Source of the DNA: Anaerolineales bacterium UBA3940
GTDB taxonomy: Bacteria; Chloroflexota; Anaerolineae; Aggregatilineales; UBA3940
Direction: 5' to 3'
Assembly (NCBI GenBank): GCA_002385675.1
Contig: DGDY01000258.1
Span: 1-26,495, forward strand
Length of the DNA stretch: 26,495 bases
Every line of letters begins with the position of its first letter. Within the stretch, counting starts at the first letter, position 1. The notes below the pieces were generated by a model. It had not been told where the DNA came from. It made no database searches and saw only the letters and a list, made by a program, of their open reading frames with translations. This document shows positions 7,921 through 15,181 of the stretch, piece after piece. Made by a program: the position numbers and the translations under genes.

Positions 7921-8178
7921 AACACAGAAGCGCGCTGAATCGCCCTCCCCCGGCTGCCCCCTCCGTGCCCGCGATCCGCCCGGTGCCGTGCCGGTTCATA
8001 CAACCTGTACGCATCCGCTTACAGGATGTTGCTGCCCGCCCGCAAACAGCCCGGCCAACCTTACTCATGGCGGACAGCACCTATTGCGGCAAGGTGCAGA
8101 GCAGAGTTATCTTCATTGGCGTGGAGTCTCTTGCCGTTTTCCGCCACACTGGAAATGCCGCAATCTGGAAGGAGTGAC
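7921..8178. other. Intergenic region between rpmH operon and aminotransferase
   Basis: Together with the rpmH leader this 381-base divergent spacer carries no convincing gene. Beyond the rpmH promoter the only structure I see is a 6-bp inverted repeat, CCTGTA (8004-8009) and TACAGG (8020-8025), and a GGAAGGAG ribosome site before the aminotransferase ATG. I found no clean -35/-10 pair for the rightward genes and no DnaA-box cluster. Confidence 0.5.
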
Positions 8179-9270
8179 ATGAGCAGTAAGGACCACGTCT
8201 ATCTGGTACTGCCCGGTCCCGTCGAGGTTCGCCGCGAGATCCTGGACGCCCAGGCCCGCTGGATGATCGGACACCGCACCCCGGATTTTGCCGAATTATT
8301 CGCCAGCATACAGAGCAAACTCAAGCAGGCCTTTTTGACCGAGAACCGCGTCTATGTGAGCGGCTCGTCAGGCAGCGGCCTGTGGGAAGGCGCGATCCGC
8401 AATAGCGTGCGCGACGACCGCGCCGTGCTGCATCTCGTCGGCGGGGCCTTCAGCGAGCGCTGGGCGGACGTCAGCCGGGCAAACGGTAAGCGGGTGGAGG
8501 TCATCAGTGTGGACTGGGGCCGCGCCATCACGCCGGAGCTTGTCGAGGATGCGCTGAAGCAGGGCGAGTACGACGCCGTCTGCCTCGTCCACAATGAAAC
8601 CAGCACCGGCGTCGTCAACCCGGTGCGCGAGATTGGTGAGGTGGTGCGCCGGTACGAGGGCACGCTGTTCCTGGTCGATACCGTCAGCGGCTTCCTGGGC
8701 GCGGAGCTTCGCGTCGACGAATGGGGCATCGACGTAGCGCTCACCTCCTCGCAGAAGGCCTTCGCGCTGCCGCCCGGCCTGGCCTTCGCCGCCGTCAGCG
8801 ACCGCGTGCTGGAGCGCGCCCGCGAAATCGAGCACCGGGGCTTCTACTTTGACTTCCTCCAGCTTGAGAAGCAGCTCCAGCGCAACAATACGCCCTCCAC
8901 GCCGCCTGTCTCGCTCATGTTCGCCGCCGATGCGCAGCTTTCCGCCGTGATGGAAGAAGGGCTGGAGAACCGCTGGGCGCGCCACACCCGGATGCGCGAT
9001 ATGACCATCCAGTGGGCCCTTGAGCGCGGCTTCGACCTGTTCGCCGAGGAGGGTTATCGGTCGCCGACCGTCACGACTATCGCCAACACGCGCGGCATCG
9101 ACGTATCCGCCATGGCCGCCTTCATGCTGGAGCAGAAGGGGTTTGCGATGGACAAGGGGTACGGCAAGCTCAAGGGCCAGACGTTCCGTATCCCGCACAT
9201 GGGCGACATGCAGCCCGAGACGCTCCGCGAGGTCTTGGCTGGCCTCGATGAGTTCCTGCAGCAGGCATGA
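8179..9270 (+). CDS. Class V PLP-dependent aminotransferase
   Basis: A 363-residue fold-type I aminotransferase of the serine-pyruvate/alanine-glyoxylate/phosphoserine class. The opening VYLVLPGPVEVRREIL is the family N-terminus (LPGPT/V...), SGSSGSGLWEGAIRN is the phosphate-binding loop region, VDTVSGFLGAE holds the aspartate that pairs with the PLP ring nitrogen (Asp167), and TSSQKAFALPPGL contains the Schiff-base lysine (Lys193). The ATG at 8179 has an excellent GGAAGGAG ribosome site, so a longer frame starting near 8026 is rejected. The next gene is a SerA-like dehydrogenase 13 bases on. The pair therefore suggests serine synthesis, with this enzyme acting where SerC would, a role some class V enzymes fill. 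Glyoxylate or pyruvate transamination is the alternative. Confidence 0.92.
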   Translation: MSSKDHVYLVLPGPVEVRREILDAQARWMIGHRTPDFAELFASIQSKLKQAFLTENRVYVSGSSGSGLWEGAIRNSVRDDRAVLHLVGGAFSERWADVSRANGKRVEVISVDWGRAITPELVEDALKQGEYDAVCLVHNETSTGVVNPVREIGEVVRRYEGTLFLVDTVSGFLGAELRVDEWGIDVALTSSQKAFALPPGLAFAAVSDRVLERAREIEHRGFYFDFLQLEKQLQRNNTPSTPPVSLMFAADAQLSAVMEEGLENRWARHTRMRDMTIQWALERGFDLFAEEGYRSPTVTTIANTRGIDVSAMAAFMLEQKGFAMDKGYGKLKGQTFRIPHMGDMQPETLREVLAGLDEFLQQA

Positions 9271-9283
9271 GGCAGCGTATCCG

Positions 9284-10249
9284 ATGACTTACCACGTTTT
9301 GATCCCTGACCGCTTGCACCCCGCTGCCATCGATCTGCTTGAGCAGGCAGAGGGCATCACCGTCACTGCGCCCGGCAGCATGGAGCGCGAGGATGCCCTC
9401 GCCGCAGTCGCCAGCGCCGACGGCCTGATCATCCGCAGCAGCACCCGCGTTGATGCCGAGATGTTGGGTGCTGCGCCGAAGCTGCGGGTCGTTGTGCGGG
9501 CCGGTGCCGGTGTGGACAACGTCGACCTCGACGCCGCCACTGCTCGCGGCGTGATCGTCATGAACACGCCCGGCGCAAACACGATTTCTACCGCCGAGCA
9601 CACCTTTGCGCTGATGCTCGCGCTCGCGCGGCACATCCCTCAGGCGCACCAGTCGCTTGCCGAGGGCCGCTGGGAACGCAAGCAGTATGAGGGCGTCGAG
9701 CTAAACGGCAAGGTGCTCGGCATTATCGGGCTGGGGCGCGTGGGCCGGGCCGTTGCCCGGCGCGCTCTCGCGTTCGGCATGCGGGTGCTAGCCTACCAGC
9801 CGAACGCACACGAGCCTTGCGACGGTGTGCAGGAGGTCGAGACGCTTGATGATCTGTTCCGCGAGGCGGACTTCATCTCCCTGCATCCGTCGCTTACCGA
9901 CCAGACCCGCAGCGTGATCAACGCAGAGACCCTTGCTAAGATGAAGCCGGGCGTCTATCTGATCAACACGGCGCGCGGGGCCCTCGTCGTCGAGGAGGAC
10001 CTTGCCGACGCCATCCGGCGCGGGCACGTCGCGGGAGCGGCGCTCGATGTGTACTCGTCCGAGCCCCCTTCCCCCGACAACCCGCTCATCGGCCTGCCGA
10101 ACGTCATCCATACGCCGCACCTCGGTGCCAGCACCGCCGACGCTCAGCGTGCGGTTGCCGTGCAGGCCGCCGAGCAGATGATCGACGCCCTGCTGCGCGG
10201 CGAGTACCGCCACGTGCGCAACCAGGCGGTGCTCGGCACACCTGATTAG
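9284..10249 (+). CDS. D-3-phosphoglycerate dehydrogenase-like 2-hydroxyacid dehydrogenase
   Basis: A 321-residue NAD-dependent D-2-hydroxyacid dehydrogenase. The N-terminal substrate domain includes RSSTRVD and VRAGAGVDNVDLDAA, the Rossmann dinucleotide motif GLGRVG is at 149-154, and the catalytic triad is readable as Arg231 (NTARG), Glu260 (SSEPP) and His279 (HTPHLGAST). The SSTRVD and GVDNVD motifs favour 3-phosphoglycerate dehydrogenase over lactate or formate enzymes. It is the short form, without the ASB and ACT regulatory domains of longer SerA proteins, so serine feedback through ACT is not expected. The ATG at 9284 lies 13 bases after the aminotransferase stop. Together they could make phosphoserine or serine from 3-phosphoglycerate. 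I do not assign serA outright. Confidence 0.88.
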   Translation: MTYHVLIPDRLHPAAIDLLEQAEGITVTAPGSMEREDALAAVASADGLIIRSSTRVDAEMLGAAPKLRVVVRAGAGVDNVDLDAATARGVIVMNTPGANTISTAEHTFALMLALARHIPQAHQSLAEGRWERKQYEGVELNGKVLGIIGLGRVGRAVARRALAFGMRVLAYQPNAHEPCDGVQEVETLDDLFREADFISLHPSLTDQTRSVINAETLAKMKPGVYLINTARGALVVEEDLADAIRRGHVAGAALDVYSSEPPSPDNPLIGLPNVIHTPHLGASTADAQRAVAVQAAEQMIDALLRGEYRHVRNQAVLGTPD

Positions 10250-10282
10250 CTTTATCACCACAGGCAGGAGATAGACTCGACT

Positions 10283-11353
10283 GTGAGCCACACGATTATT
10301 GTTATGGAAGGGGACCAGACCGGGCAGGAGCTGCTTGAGGAAGCCCTGCGCGTGCTCGACCCGTCGATTACCCGCTGTGATCTCCGCTTCGAGCGGTATG
10401 ACCTTTCGCTTGAGAACCGCCGCGCCACGCAAAACGAGATCGTGCGCAAGGCGGCCAACCGCGTTAGAGAAACCGGCTTCGGCATCAAGGCGGCGACCAT
10501 CACGCCCGAAGCGCCCGGCGATGTCGGCAGCCCCAACGCCCTGCTGCGCGAGATGATAGGGGCGCAGGTCATTCTGCGCACCGGGCGGCGCATCCCGCAT
10601 GTGCGGCCCGTCGCCGGTGTCCACGCGCCAATCTCCGTTGTGCGCATGGCGGTGGAGGACGCCTACAACGCGAAGGAGTGGCGCGAGGGTGAGGGTCTGG
10701 ACGAGGTCGCGTACAGCACGCGCCACCTCTCCCGCCGGACGTGCCGCGCCGTTGCCGAGTTTGCCTTCCGCCATGCACGCCGCAACAACGCGAAGGTCTT
10801 TGGCGGGCCGAAGTTCACCGTCAGCCCGATCTACGAGGGCATCTTCAAGGAAGAGCTTGACGCCGCCGCGGCCCGCTACCCCGACGTGCCGTATGACCCG
10901 CAGCTTATCGACGCTACCTATGCGCTGCTGCTGGAGACGGCAGGTGAGGCGCTCGTTATCCCGGCGCTCAACCGCGACGGCGATACGCTGAGCGACCTCG
11001 TACTCAAGATGTTCGGCACCATCGCCGGTGCGGAGTCCGCCGTACTGAGCCTCGACGACGAGTTCCGCGTGCAGGCGGTGATCACCGAGGCCCCGCACGG
11101 CACCGCCCCCAGTCTGGAGGGCAAGAACATCGCTAACCCCATGGCGATGATCCTCGCCGGTGGCGCGCTGCTGCGCTACATAAAAGACGAAAAAGCCCAG
11201 GCGGCCAGCCGTGCCATCTATGAGTCCGTCTTTGAGACGGTCTACAGCGGCGTGCGCACACCGGACCTCGGCGGGCAGGCCAGCACCACCGAGTACACCG
11301 ACGAGGTGATCCGCCGCGTCGAGGGCAAGCTGGAGGTGTGGGAGTCCCTCTAG
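10283..11353 (+). CDS. Isocitrate/isopropylmalate dehydrogenase family protein, divergent
   Basis: A 356-residue beta-decarboxylating dehydrogenase. Conserved features include two arginines in the substrate region (LREMIG and ILRTGRR, Arg89 and Arg99), VVRMAVEDAY (Arg121), a metal-binding aspartate region GDTLSDL, and the cofactor motif APHGTAPSLEGKNIANP. It departs from the family in several places. The usual GDGIGPE near the N-terminus is GDQTGQE, and the usual catalytic KANxxK segment reads FGGPKFT, so the substrate may not be isocitrate or isopropylmalate. The start is a GTG at 10283 with AGGAG 12 bases before. It follows the SerA-like gene by 33 bases in the same transcription unit and is closed by a strong terminator. 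Confidence 0.85.
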   Translation: MSHTIIVMEGDQTGQELLEEALRVLDPSITRCDLRFERYDLSLENRRATQNEIVRKAANRVRETGFGIKAATITPEAPGDVGSPNALLREMIGAQVILRTGRRIPHVRPVAGVHAPISVVRMAVEDAYNAKEWREGEGLDEVAYSTRHLSRRTCRAVAEFAFRHARRNNAKVFGGPKFTVSPIYEGIFKEELDAAAARYPDVPYDPQLIDATYALLLETAGEALVIPALNRDGDTLSDLVLKMFGTIAGAESAVLSLDDEFRVQAVITEAPHGTAPSLEGKNIANPMAMILAGGALLRYIKDEKAQAASRAIYESVFETVYSGVRTPDLGGQASTTEYTDEVIRRVEGKLEVWESL

Positions 11354-11374
11354 CCGCCTGCCCTGAAGAATCGG

Positions 11375-11405
11375 AAAGCCCCTGCCATAGCAGCAGGGGC
11401 TTTTT
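11375..11405 (+). terminator. Rho-independent terminator of the aminotransferase operon
   Basis: The 11-bp arms AAAGCCCCTGC (11375-11385) and GCAGGGGCTTT (11393-11403) are perfectly complementary around a 7-base loop and run into a T-tract. It lies 22 bases past the dehydrogenase stop. A shorter T-run on the other strand could also serve the convergent SWIM gene. Confidence 0.9.
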
Positions 11406-11422
11406 CGTCATGCCGTTATGGT

Positions 11423-12046
11423 TCACGCCGCCCGCAGGCTGTGAAAATCCCAGCCGGGCGTGTCCGGCCCGCCGTACTCCCGCCCGACGAGCAGGTCGAT
11501 CAGAATTTCGCGGGCGTACGTCTCCGGGATGAGCGTCAGCGCACGCGCCAGGTGCTTGCATAGCGCATGCCGGTAAGACGCGAAGCGGAAGAACGGGCAG
11601 CCGCAGGCCAGCCGCCGCTGGCTCATATCAATGACCACGTCGTGGCTGTGCATGGTGAACAGCCAGCGCCGCTCCCCACCCTGAATGAGCGTCGCATCTT
11701 CGGCGGGCATATCGTCGAGCCGGGGCTTGCCCCGCCCCAGCCGCTGCTCATCCGATAGAAGCACAAGCCCCAGCAGTTCCTCAACCGAGCGCGAGCCATA
11801 CCGCGCCGCGATCAGATCGTTGAGCAATTCATCCAGCGCCTCCGCTGGCAGCGAGCGCAGAATCCGGTCGACGAGGTCGCCGCGCGAGATGCCGGGCACG
11901 CGCCGCAGCCCGTACCGCTCCGCCATATAGATGAGCACCGGCGTGCTCGTATCACGGATGAGGTTCATCAGCACGGGCGAGGCTTTAGGCCGCCCGCCAC
12001 GCACCACCGTGAACACCTGCCGCTCGTGCTCAGAGTTCGCATTCAT
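11423..12046 (-). CDS. SWIM zinc-finger protein
   Basis: A 207-residue protein with a clear SWIM zinc-binding motif CxC...CxH: Cys148, Cys150, Cys163 and His165 in ACGCPFFRFASYRHALCKH. SWIM domains occur in proteins that bind DNA or partner proteins, often beside SNF2 helicases or in MuDR-type transposases. Neither is encoded here. The N-terminal half, around YMAERYGLRRVPGISRGDLVDRIL (residues 40-64), has the leucine/glycine spacing of a SAP-like helix-extended-helix, which would suit nucleic-acid binding, but this is inference. The gene has its own promoter at 12093-12120, an ATG start and an AGGATCGG site. It converges on the aminotransferase operon, so function cannot be read from neighbours. 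Confidence 0.82.
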   Translation of the reverse strand: MNANSEHERQVFTVVRGGRPKASPVLMNLIRDTSTPVLIYMAERYGLRRVPGISRGDLVDRILRSLPAEALDELLNDLIAARYGSRSVEELLGLVLLSDEQRLGRGKPRLDDMPAEDATLIQGGERRWLFTMHSHDVVIDMSQRRLACGCPFFRFASYRHALCKHLARALTLIPETYAREILIDLLVGREYGGPDTPGWDFHSLRAA

Positions 12047-12092
12047 TTTTAACCGATCCTACCCAACCACCTGCACATATGTTCTAATCTTT

Positions 12093-12120
12093 ATTATACC
12101 CTAATCTACTCTTGTGGCAA
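12093..12120 (-). promoter_or_regulatory. Promoter of the SWIM gene
   Basis: On the minus strand TTGCCA (12115-12120) and TATAAT (12093-12098) are 16 bases apart. The expected start is about 40 bases upstream of the SWIM-protein ATG. The boxes match the sigma-70 consensus at 5 and 6 of 6 positions. Confidence 0.72.
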
Positions 12121-12207
12121 GTACCGTCACAACGCAATGTCCCCACACAGAGCGGGAACAATCTTATCCTATTTATTCACCATATCGTTGCTTTAAACGG
12201 GATCGAA

Positions 12208-12335
12208 GGTAGGGGCAGATCGTCAGCCAATCCACGCAGATCCAGGAAGTTCATTCGCGGCGGCTTTAATCCCACGAACTGGCTAAACTGGCAGGCACAG
12301 TAGGGGCGAGGGGCGGGTCTGAGACCTACCCCTAC
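12208..12335. repeat. GTAGGGG inverted-repeat cluster
   Basis: GGTAGGGGC at 12208-12216 recurs as GTAGGGG at 12300-12306, and its complement CCCCTAC is at 12329-12335. Between the last two lies the palindrome GGTCTGAGACC (12316-12326), so 12300-12335 can fold as a hairpin. Inside the cluster, GAAGTTCATTCGCG (12246-12259) is repeated exactly at 23674-23687. Together these suggest a dispersed non-coding intergenic repeat family. Confidence 0.5.
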
Positions 12336-12373
12336 AAATCAAGGTGATTGCTTTGCGAAAATTTCCCCGCGGG

Positions 12374-12427
12374 AGGGAGCCCGTCCCGGACCTCTTTCCC
12401 AAAGAGAGGGTACGGGACGGGCTCCCT
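12374..12427 (-). terminator. Long perfect hairpin after the GH31 gene
   Basis: The 15-base arms AGGGAGCCCGTCCCG (12374-12388) and CGGGACGGGCTCCCT (12413-12427) are perfectly complementary. The loop itself contains a nested CTCTTT (12392-12397) and AAAGAG (12401-12406) stem. It lies six bases after the GH31 stop. No immediate T-run follows on the minus strand, so it may be a factor-dependent terminator, an mRNA 3' stabiliser or an inserted repeat, rather than a classical terminator. Confidence 0.55.
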
Positions 12428-12432
12428 AATGA

Positions 12433-14994
12433 CTACACGAAGTTAACTTGCCAGTCGCCCTCGCTTCGCAGCCGCAGCGTGAGCGTCCGCGCCGCCGCGT
12501 CCCACGTCTGATCAAGCAGGTCTGCGCCCGCCACGCGGACCTCGCCGGGCTCCGCCGACAGCCCGACGATCACCAGCCGCGTTGTGCCGTACGCAAGCGG
12601 GAACTCGCCACTCACCGTCTCGCGCACGATGCGCCCTCCGCTTTCGCGCCCCTCCAGCACGAACTGCGAGAGGCGATGCCGTTCGGGCAGTTCATAGCCG
12701 GGGTGCACCCCGTCATCTTCGTACAGCAAGCTGATGTGTTCGCCGGGCGCCAAATACGCACGCAGCTCCAGCTCATCGATCGCCTTCTCGCCGACGTACT
12801 GCTGCACCGGCCAGAGCGGCACCACCGCACCGCCGCGCACAAACAGCGGCAGCTCGTCCAGCGCCGCGGCGACGCTCACCGTCTGCCCACCGGCGTGGCG
12901 CTCACCGCTCCAGAAGTCATACCAGGTATCATCGCCCGGCAGATACACCCGGCGCTCCCTTCCACCCTCCTGCAGAACAGGCGCGACAAGGATGCCATCC
13001 CCGAACAGATACTGATCGTCGAGATTGTGCGTGTTCTTGTCCGCCGGGTACTCAAACGCGAGCGCCCGCAGGATGGGCAGGCCGCGCTGTGCCGCCTGCC
13101 ATGCCGCCGTATAGATGTACGGCAGCAGGCGATAGCGTAGCTCCAGGTACTTCCGGCTGATGGCCTCGACTTCCTCACCGAACGCCCACGGCTCCTGATC
13201 AGGAGAGCCGACCATCGAGTGGATGCGGAAGAACGGCGTGAACGCCCCCATCTGCATCCACCGGGCAAACAGCTCCGGCGTAGGCCCCCCGGTGAAGCCG
13301 CCCGTATCCGGCCCGGTGATGGGGATGCCGGAAAGCCCGAGGTTGGCAACCATCGGGATGGTCAGCGCAAGGTGGTCCCATGTGCTCTGGTTGTCGCCCG
13401 TCCAGTGGATGGCATATCGCTGAAGCCCGGCCCAGCCCGAGCGCGACAGGATCAGCGGGCGCCGCTCCGGGCGCAGGCGCTGCAGCCCCTCGACGCTCGC
13501 CCGCACCATCTGCAGGCCGTACACGTTGTGGATCTCGTCGTGTGTTGCGCCGAGCCCTTCCTTATCGTGCTGAACCATGTCCGGCACCTGGCCCAGGCGC
13601 GGATCCCCGGTGATGATCGCCGGCTCGTTCATATCGTTCCAGAACGCGTCGATGCCGCTGTCGAGCAGCTCCTTATACAGCCCGCCCCACCACTCCCGCA
13701 CTCTGGGATTGGTGAAGTCCGGGAAGTGGCAGTTGCCGGGCCACACCGGCCCCATGAAGCGCACGCCGTCCGGGTACTTGATAAAGTAGTCGTTCTCCAC
13801 GCCCTGGTCGTAGACGGTATAGCCCGGATCCACCTTGATGCCGGGGTCGATCATCGTTAGCACCTTGAAGCCCCGGTCATGCAGGGCGTCGGCCATTTCG
13901 TCAAGCGACGGGAAGCGCTTGCGGTCCCACGTGAAGCAGCGGTAGCCGTCCATATAATGAATGTCGATGTGGATGACATCGCACGGCAGCCTGCGCTCGC
14001 GGAACTCCTTCGCGATCTCCAGCACGCGCTCCTGCGGATAGTAGCTCCAGCGCGACTGGTGCAGCCCGAAAGCCCACAGCGGTGGCAGCCGCGTCCGCCC
14101 GGTCAGCGCAGTGTACTTCTCCAGCACGCGCGCGGGCGAGCCTGCCATCAGGTACACGCGTAGTTCCCCGCCCGCCGCCCGATATGTGAACTGCCCCGGC
14201 GTCTGCGTGCCGAAGTCCGCCCAACCACGATAGCTGTTATCGACGAACACGCCTACCGCCTGCCCGTCGACCAGCGCCATCGTGAAGGGCACGCTCATGT
14301 AGATCGGGTCGCGCCCCCGCGTGTAGCCGGAGGGGTCCTGATTCCACAGCTCGAACTGCCGCCCAGCATGATTCAAGCCGCTCGCCTTTTCCCCTAGCCC
14401 GTAAAATGGTGTCTCCTCGGGGAACTGCGCCTGCCAGATGACCTGCTTGCTCTCCGGGTGGGTCACTGCGCCGCGCCCGGCCTCAAAGATCTGGCAGCCC
14501 TGCGCGTCTTGTAGCGTAAGATGCCCGCTCGCCCGCTCCACAACCAGCCGCAGCGCGCCGGTGTCGATCGTGATGTGCTCATCCGCCTCGCTGACCGCCA
14601 GATCAACCGGCGGCCAGTCCTCCTCGGGCCGGGCCACACTGTAGGAGAACGGCGGCGTGAATTCCCCGTCGGGCCGGTAGCGTAGCTGCACGAGGTCCGG
14701 CGCGAGCGCGCGCACCCGCAGCGTGCCATGTGTGCTGTGCACGTACACGCCCTCCGGGTGCATCGTCACGTCCTGCACCGGGCCGAGGAAGGTGAACGAC
14801 TCAACCGGTGGGCGCGGCGGGCTTTTAGGTCTGCGCACCTCGGCCAGCACAGCCATCCAGTAGGCCGGGCCGCGAAGCTCCGGATGCTTCACACGGACGA
14901 CACGAGCAGCGGCCCGGAAGGGATAGGCAGCGCCCTGGCGCACCATCTCACTTGAGGCAATGCTCAGGGCTTGTCGCAACGAAAAACCGGCCAT
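12433..14994 (-). CDS. Glycoside hydrolase family 31 (alpha-glucosidase/alpha-xylosidase type)
   Basis: An 853-residue GH31 enzyme, retaining hydrolase of alpha-linked glucosides or xylosides. Order of parts: an unusual 60-65 residue N-terminal extension, an N-terminal beta-sandwich, and a catalytic barrel from about 300 with WAFGLHQSRWSYYP, DVIHIDIHYMDGYRCFTW, the nucleophile motif FWNDMNEP (Asp454) and the acid/base region HWTGDNQSTWDHL (Asp534). C-terminal beta domains follow (LPLFVRGGAVVPLWP near 730). The motif DIHYMDGYRCFTWD is typical of bacterial alpha-glucosidases. There is no signal peptide, so it acts in the cytoplasm, probably on imported oligosaccharides. The ATG has a perfect CAGGAGG site 11 bases upstream. 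It is a single gene, divergent from dnaN. Exact specificity is not readable. Confidence 0.94.
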   Translation of the reverse strand: MAGFSLRQALSIASSEMVRQGAAYPFRAAARVVRVKHPELRGPAYWMAVLAEVRRPKSPPRPPVESFTFLGPVQDVTMHPEGVYVHSTHGTLRVRALAPDLVQLRYRPDGEFTPPFSYSVARPEEDWPPVDLAVSEADEHITIDTGALRLVVERASGHLTLQDAQGCQIFEAGRGAVTHPESKQVIWQAQFPEETPFYGLGEKASGLNHAGRQFELWNQDPSGYTRGRDPIYMSVPFTMALVDGQAVGVFVDNSYRGWADFGTQTPGQFTYRAAGGELRVYLMAGSPARVLEKYTALTGRTRLPPLWAFGLHQSRWSYYPQERVLEIAKEFRERRLPCDVIHIDIHYMDGYRCFTWDRKRFPSLDEMADALHDRGFKVLTMIDPGIKVDPGYTVYDQGVENDYFIKYPDGVRFMGPVWPGNCHFPDFTNPRVREWWGGLYKELLDSGIDAFWNDMNEPAIITGDPRLGQVPDMVQHDKEGLGATHDEIHNVYGLQMVRASVEGLQRLRPERRPLILSRSGWAGLQRYAIHWTGDNQSTWDHLALTIPMVANLGLSGIPITGPDTGGFTGGPTPELFARWMQMGAFTPFFRIHSMVGSPDQEPWAFGEEVEAISRKYLELRYRLLPYIYTAAWQAAQRGLPILRALAFEYPADKNTHNLDDQYLFGDGILVAPVLQEGGRERRVYLPGDDTWYDFWSGERHAGGQTVSVAAALDELPLFVRGGAVVPLWPVQQYVGEKAIDELELRAYLAPGEHISLLYEDDGVHPGYELPERHRLSQFVLEGRESGGRIVRETVSGEFPLAYGTTRLVIVGLSAEPGEVRVAGADLLDQTWDAAARTLTLRLRSEGDWQVNFV

Positions 14995-15096
14995 CGATGA
15001 GTTAACCTCCTGCTAGCGGATGTGGAATCAGGCCAGATGAGGCGGCTCGCAGGCACGACGATCCGCCAGCGAGACGCCCTCGGACGATAGTAATGC

Positions 15097-15124
15097 TTGA
15101 CGGCTACAACACGTGTTGTATACT
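15097..15124 (+). promoter_or_regulatory. Promoter of dnaN
   Basis: TTGACG (15097-15102) and TATACT (15119-15124) are 16 bases apart, each matching the sigma-70 consensus at five of six positions. The expected start is about 50 bases before the dnaN ATG. The spacer is almost filled by a perfect palindrome (separate entry). Confidence 0.75.
15105..15120. promoter_or_regulatory. Perfect 16-bp palindrome inside the dnaN promoter
   Basis: TACAACACGTGTTGTA is a perfect 16-base palindrome placed between the -35 and -10 boxes, overlapping the first two bases of the -10. A repressor dimer bound here would block RNA polymerase. I cannot name the regulator. It does not match the LexA, Fur, NrdR or DnaA sites I know. 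Confidence 0.6.
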
Positions 15125-15181
15125 TACAGCAATAGTCCTCGACGAGTTCTTCCTTTTCTAGCCTGTGGGAGCGAGATTAAC

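Larger units (their letters stand above)
12047..12432. other. Intergenic region with inverted repeats
   Basis: This 386-base spacer holds no supported gene. Its left part (about 12080-12185) is AT-rich and contains the leftward SWIM promoter. Its right part carries GTAGGGGC-type inverted repeats and the long hairpin after the GH31 gene. A single TTATTCACC at 12173-12181 resembles a DnaA box but stands alone. Confidence 0.6.

Noticed and set aside
8026..8178. N-terminal extension of the aminotransferase
   Set aside because: The extra 51 residues are not family-like, and GGAAGGAG directly precedes the ATG at 8179.
9788..11098. A 436-residue minus-strand frame opposite the SerA-like and IDH-like genes
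   Set aside because: It spans two real genes and their spacer and shows composition typical of antisense frames in GC-rich DNA.
12173..12181. TTATTCACC as a DnaA box and part of an origin
   Set aside because: It is a single imperfect match without a cluster or an adjacent dnaA gene, so no origin is called.
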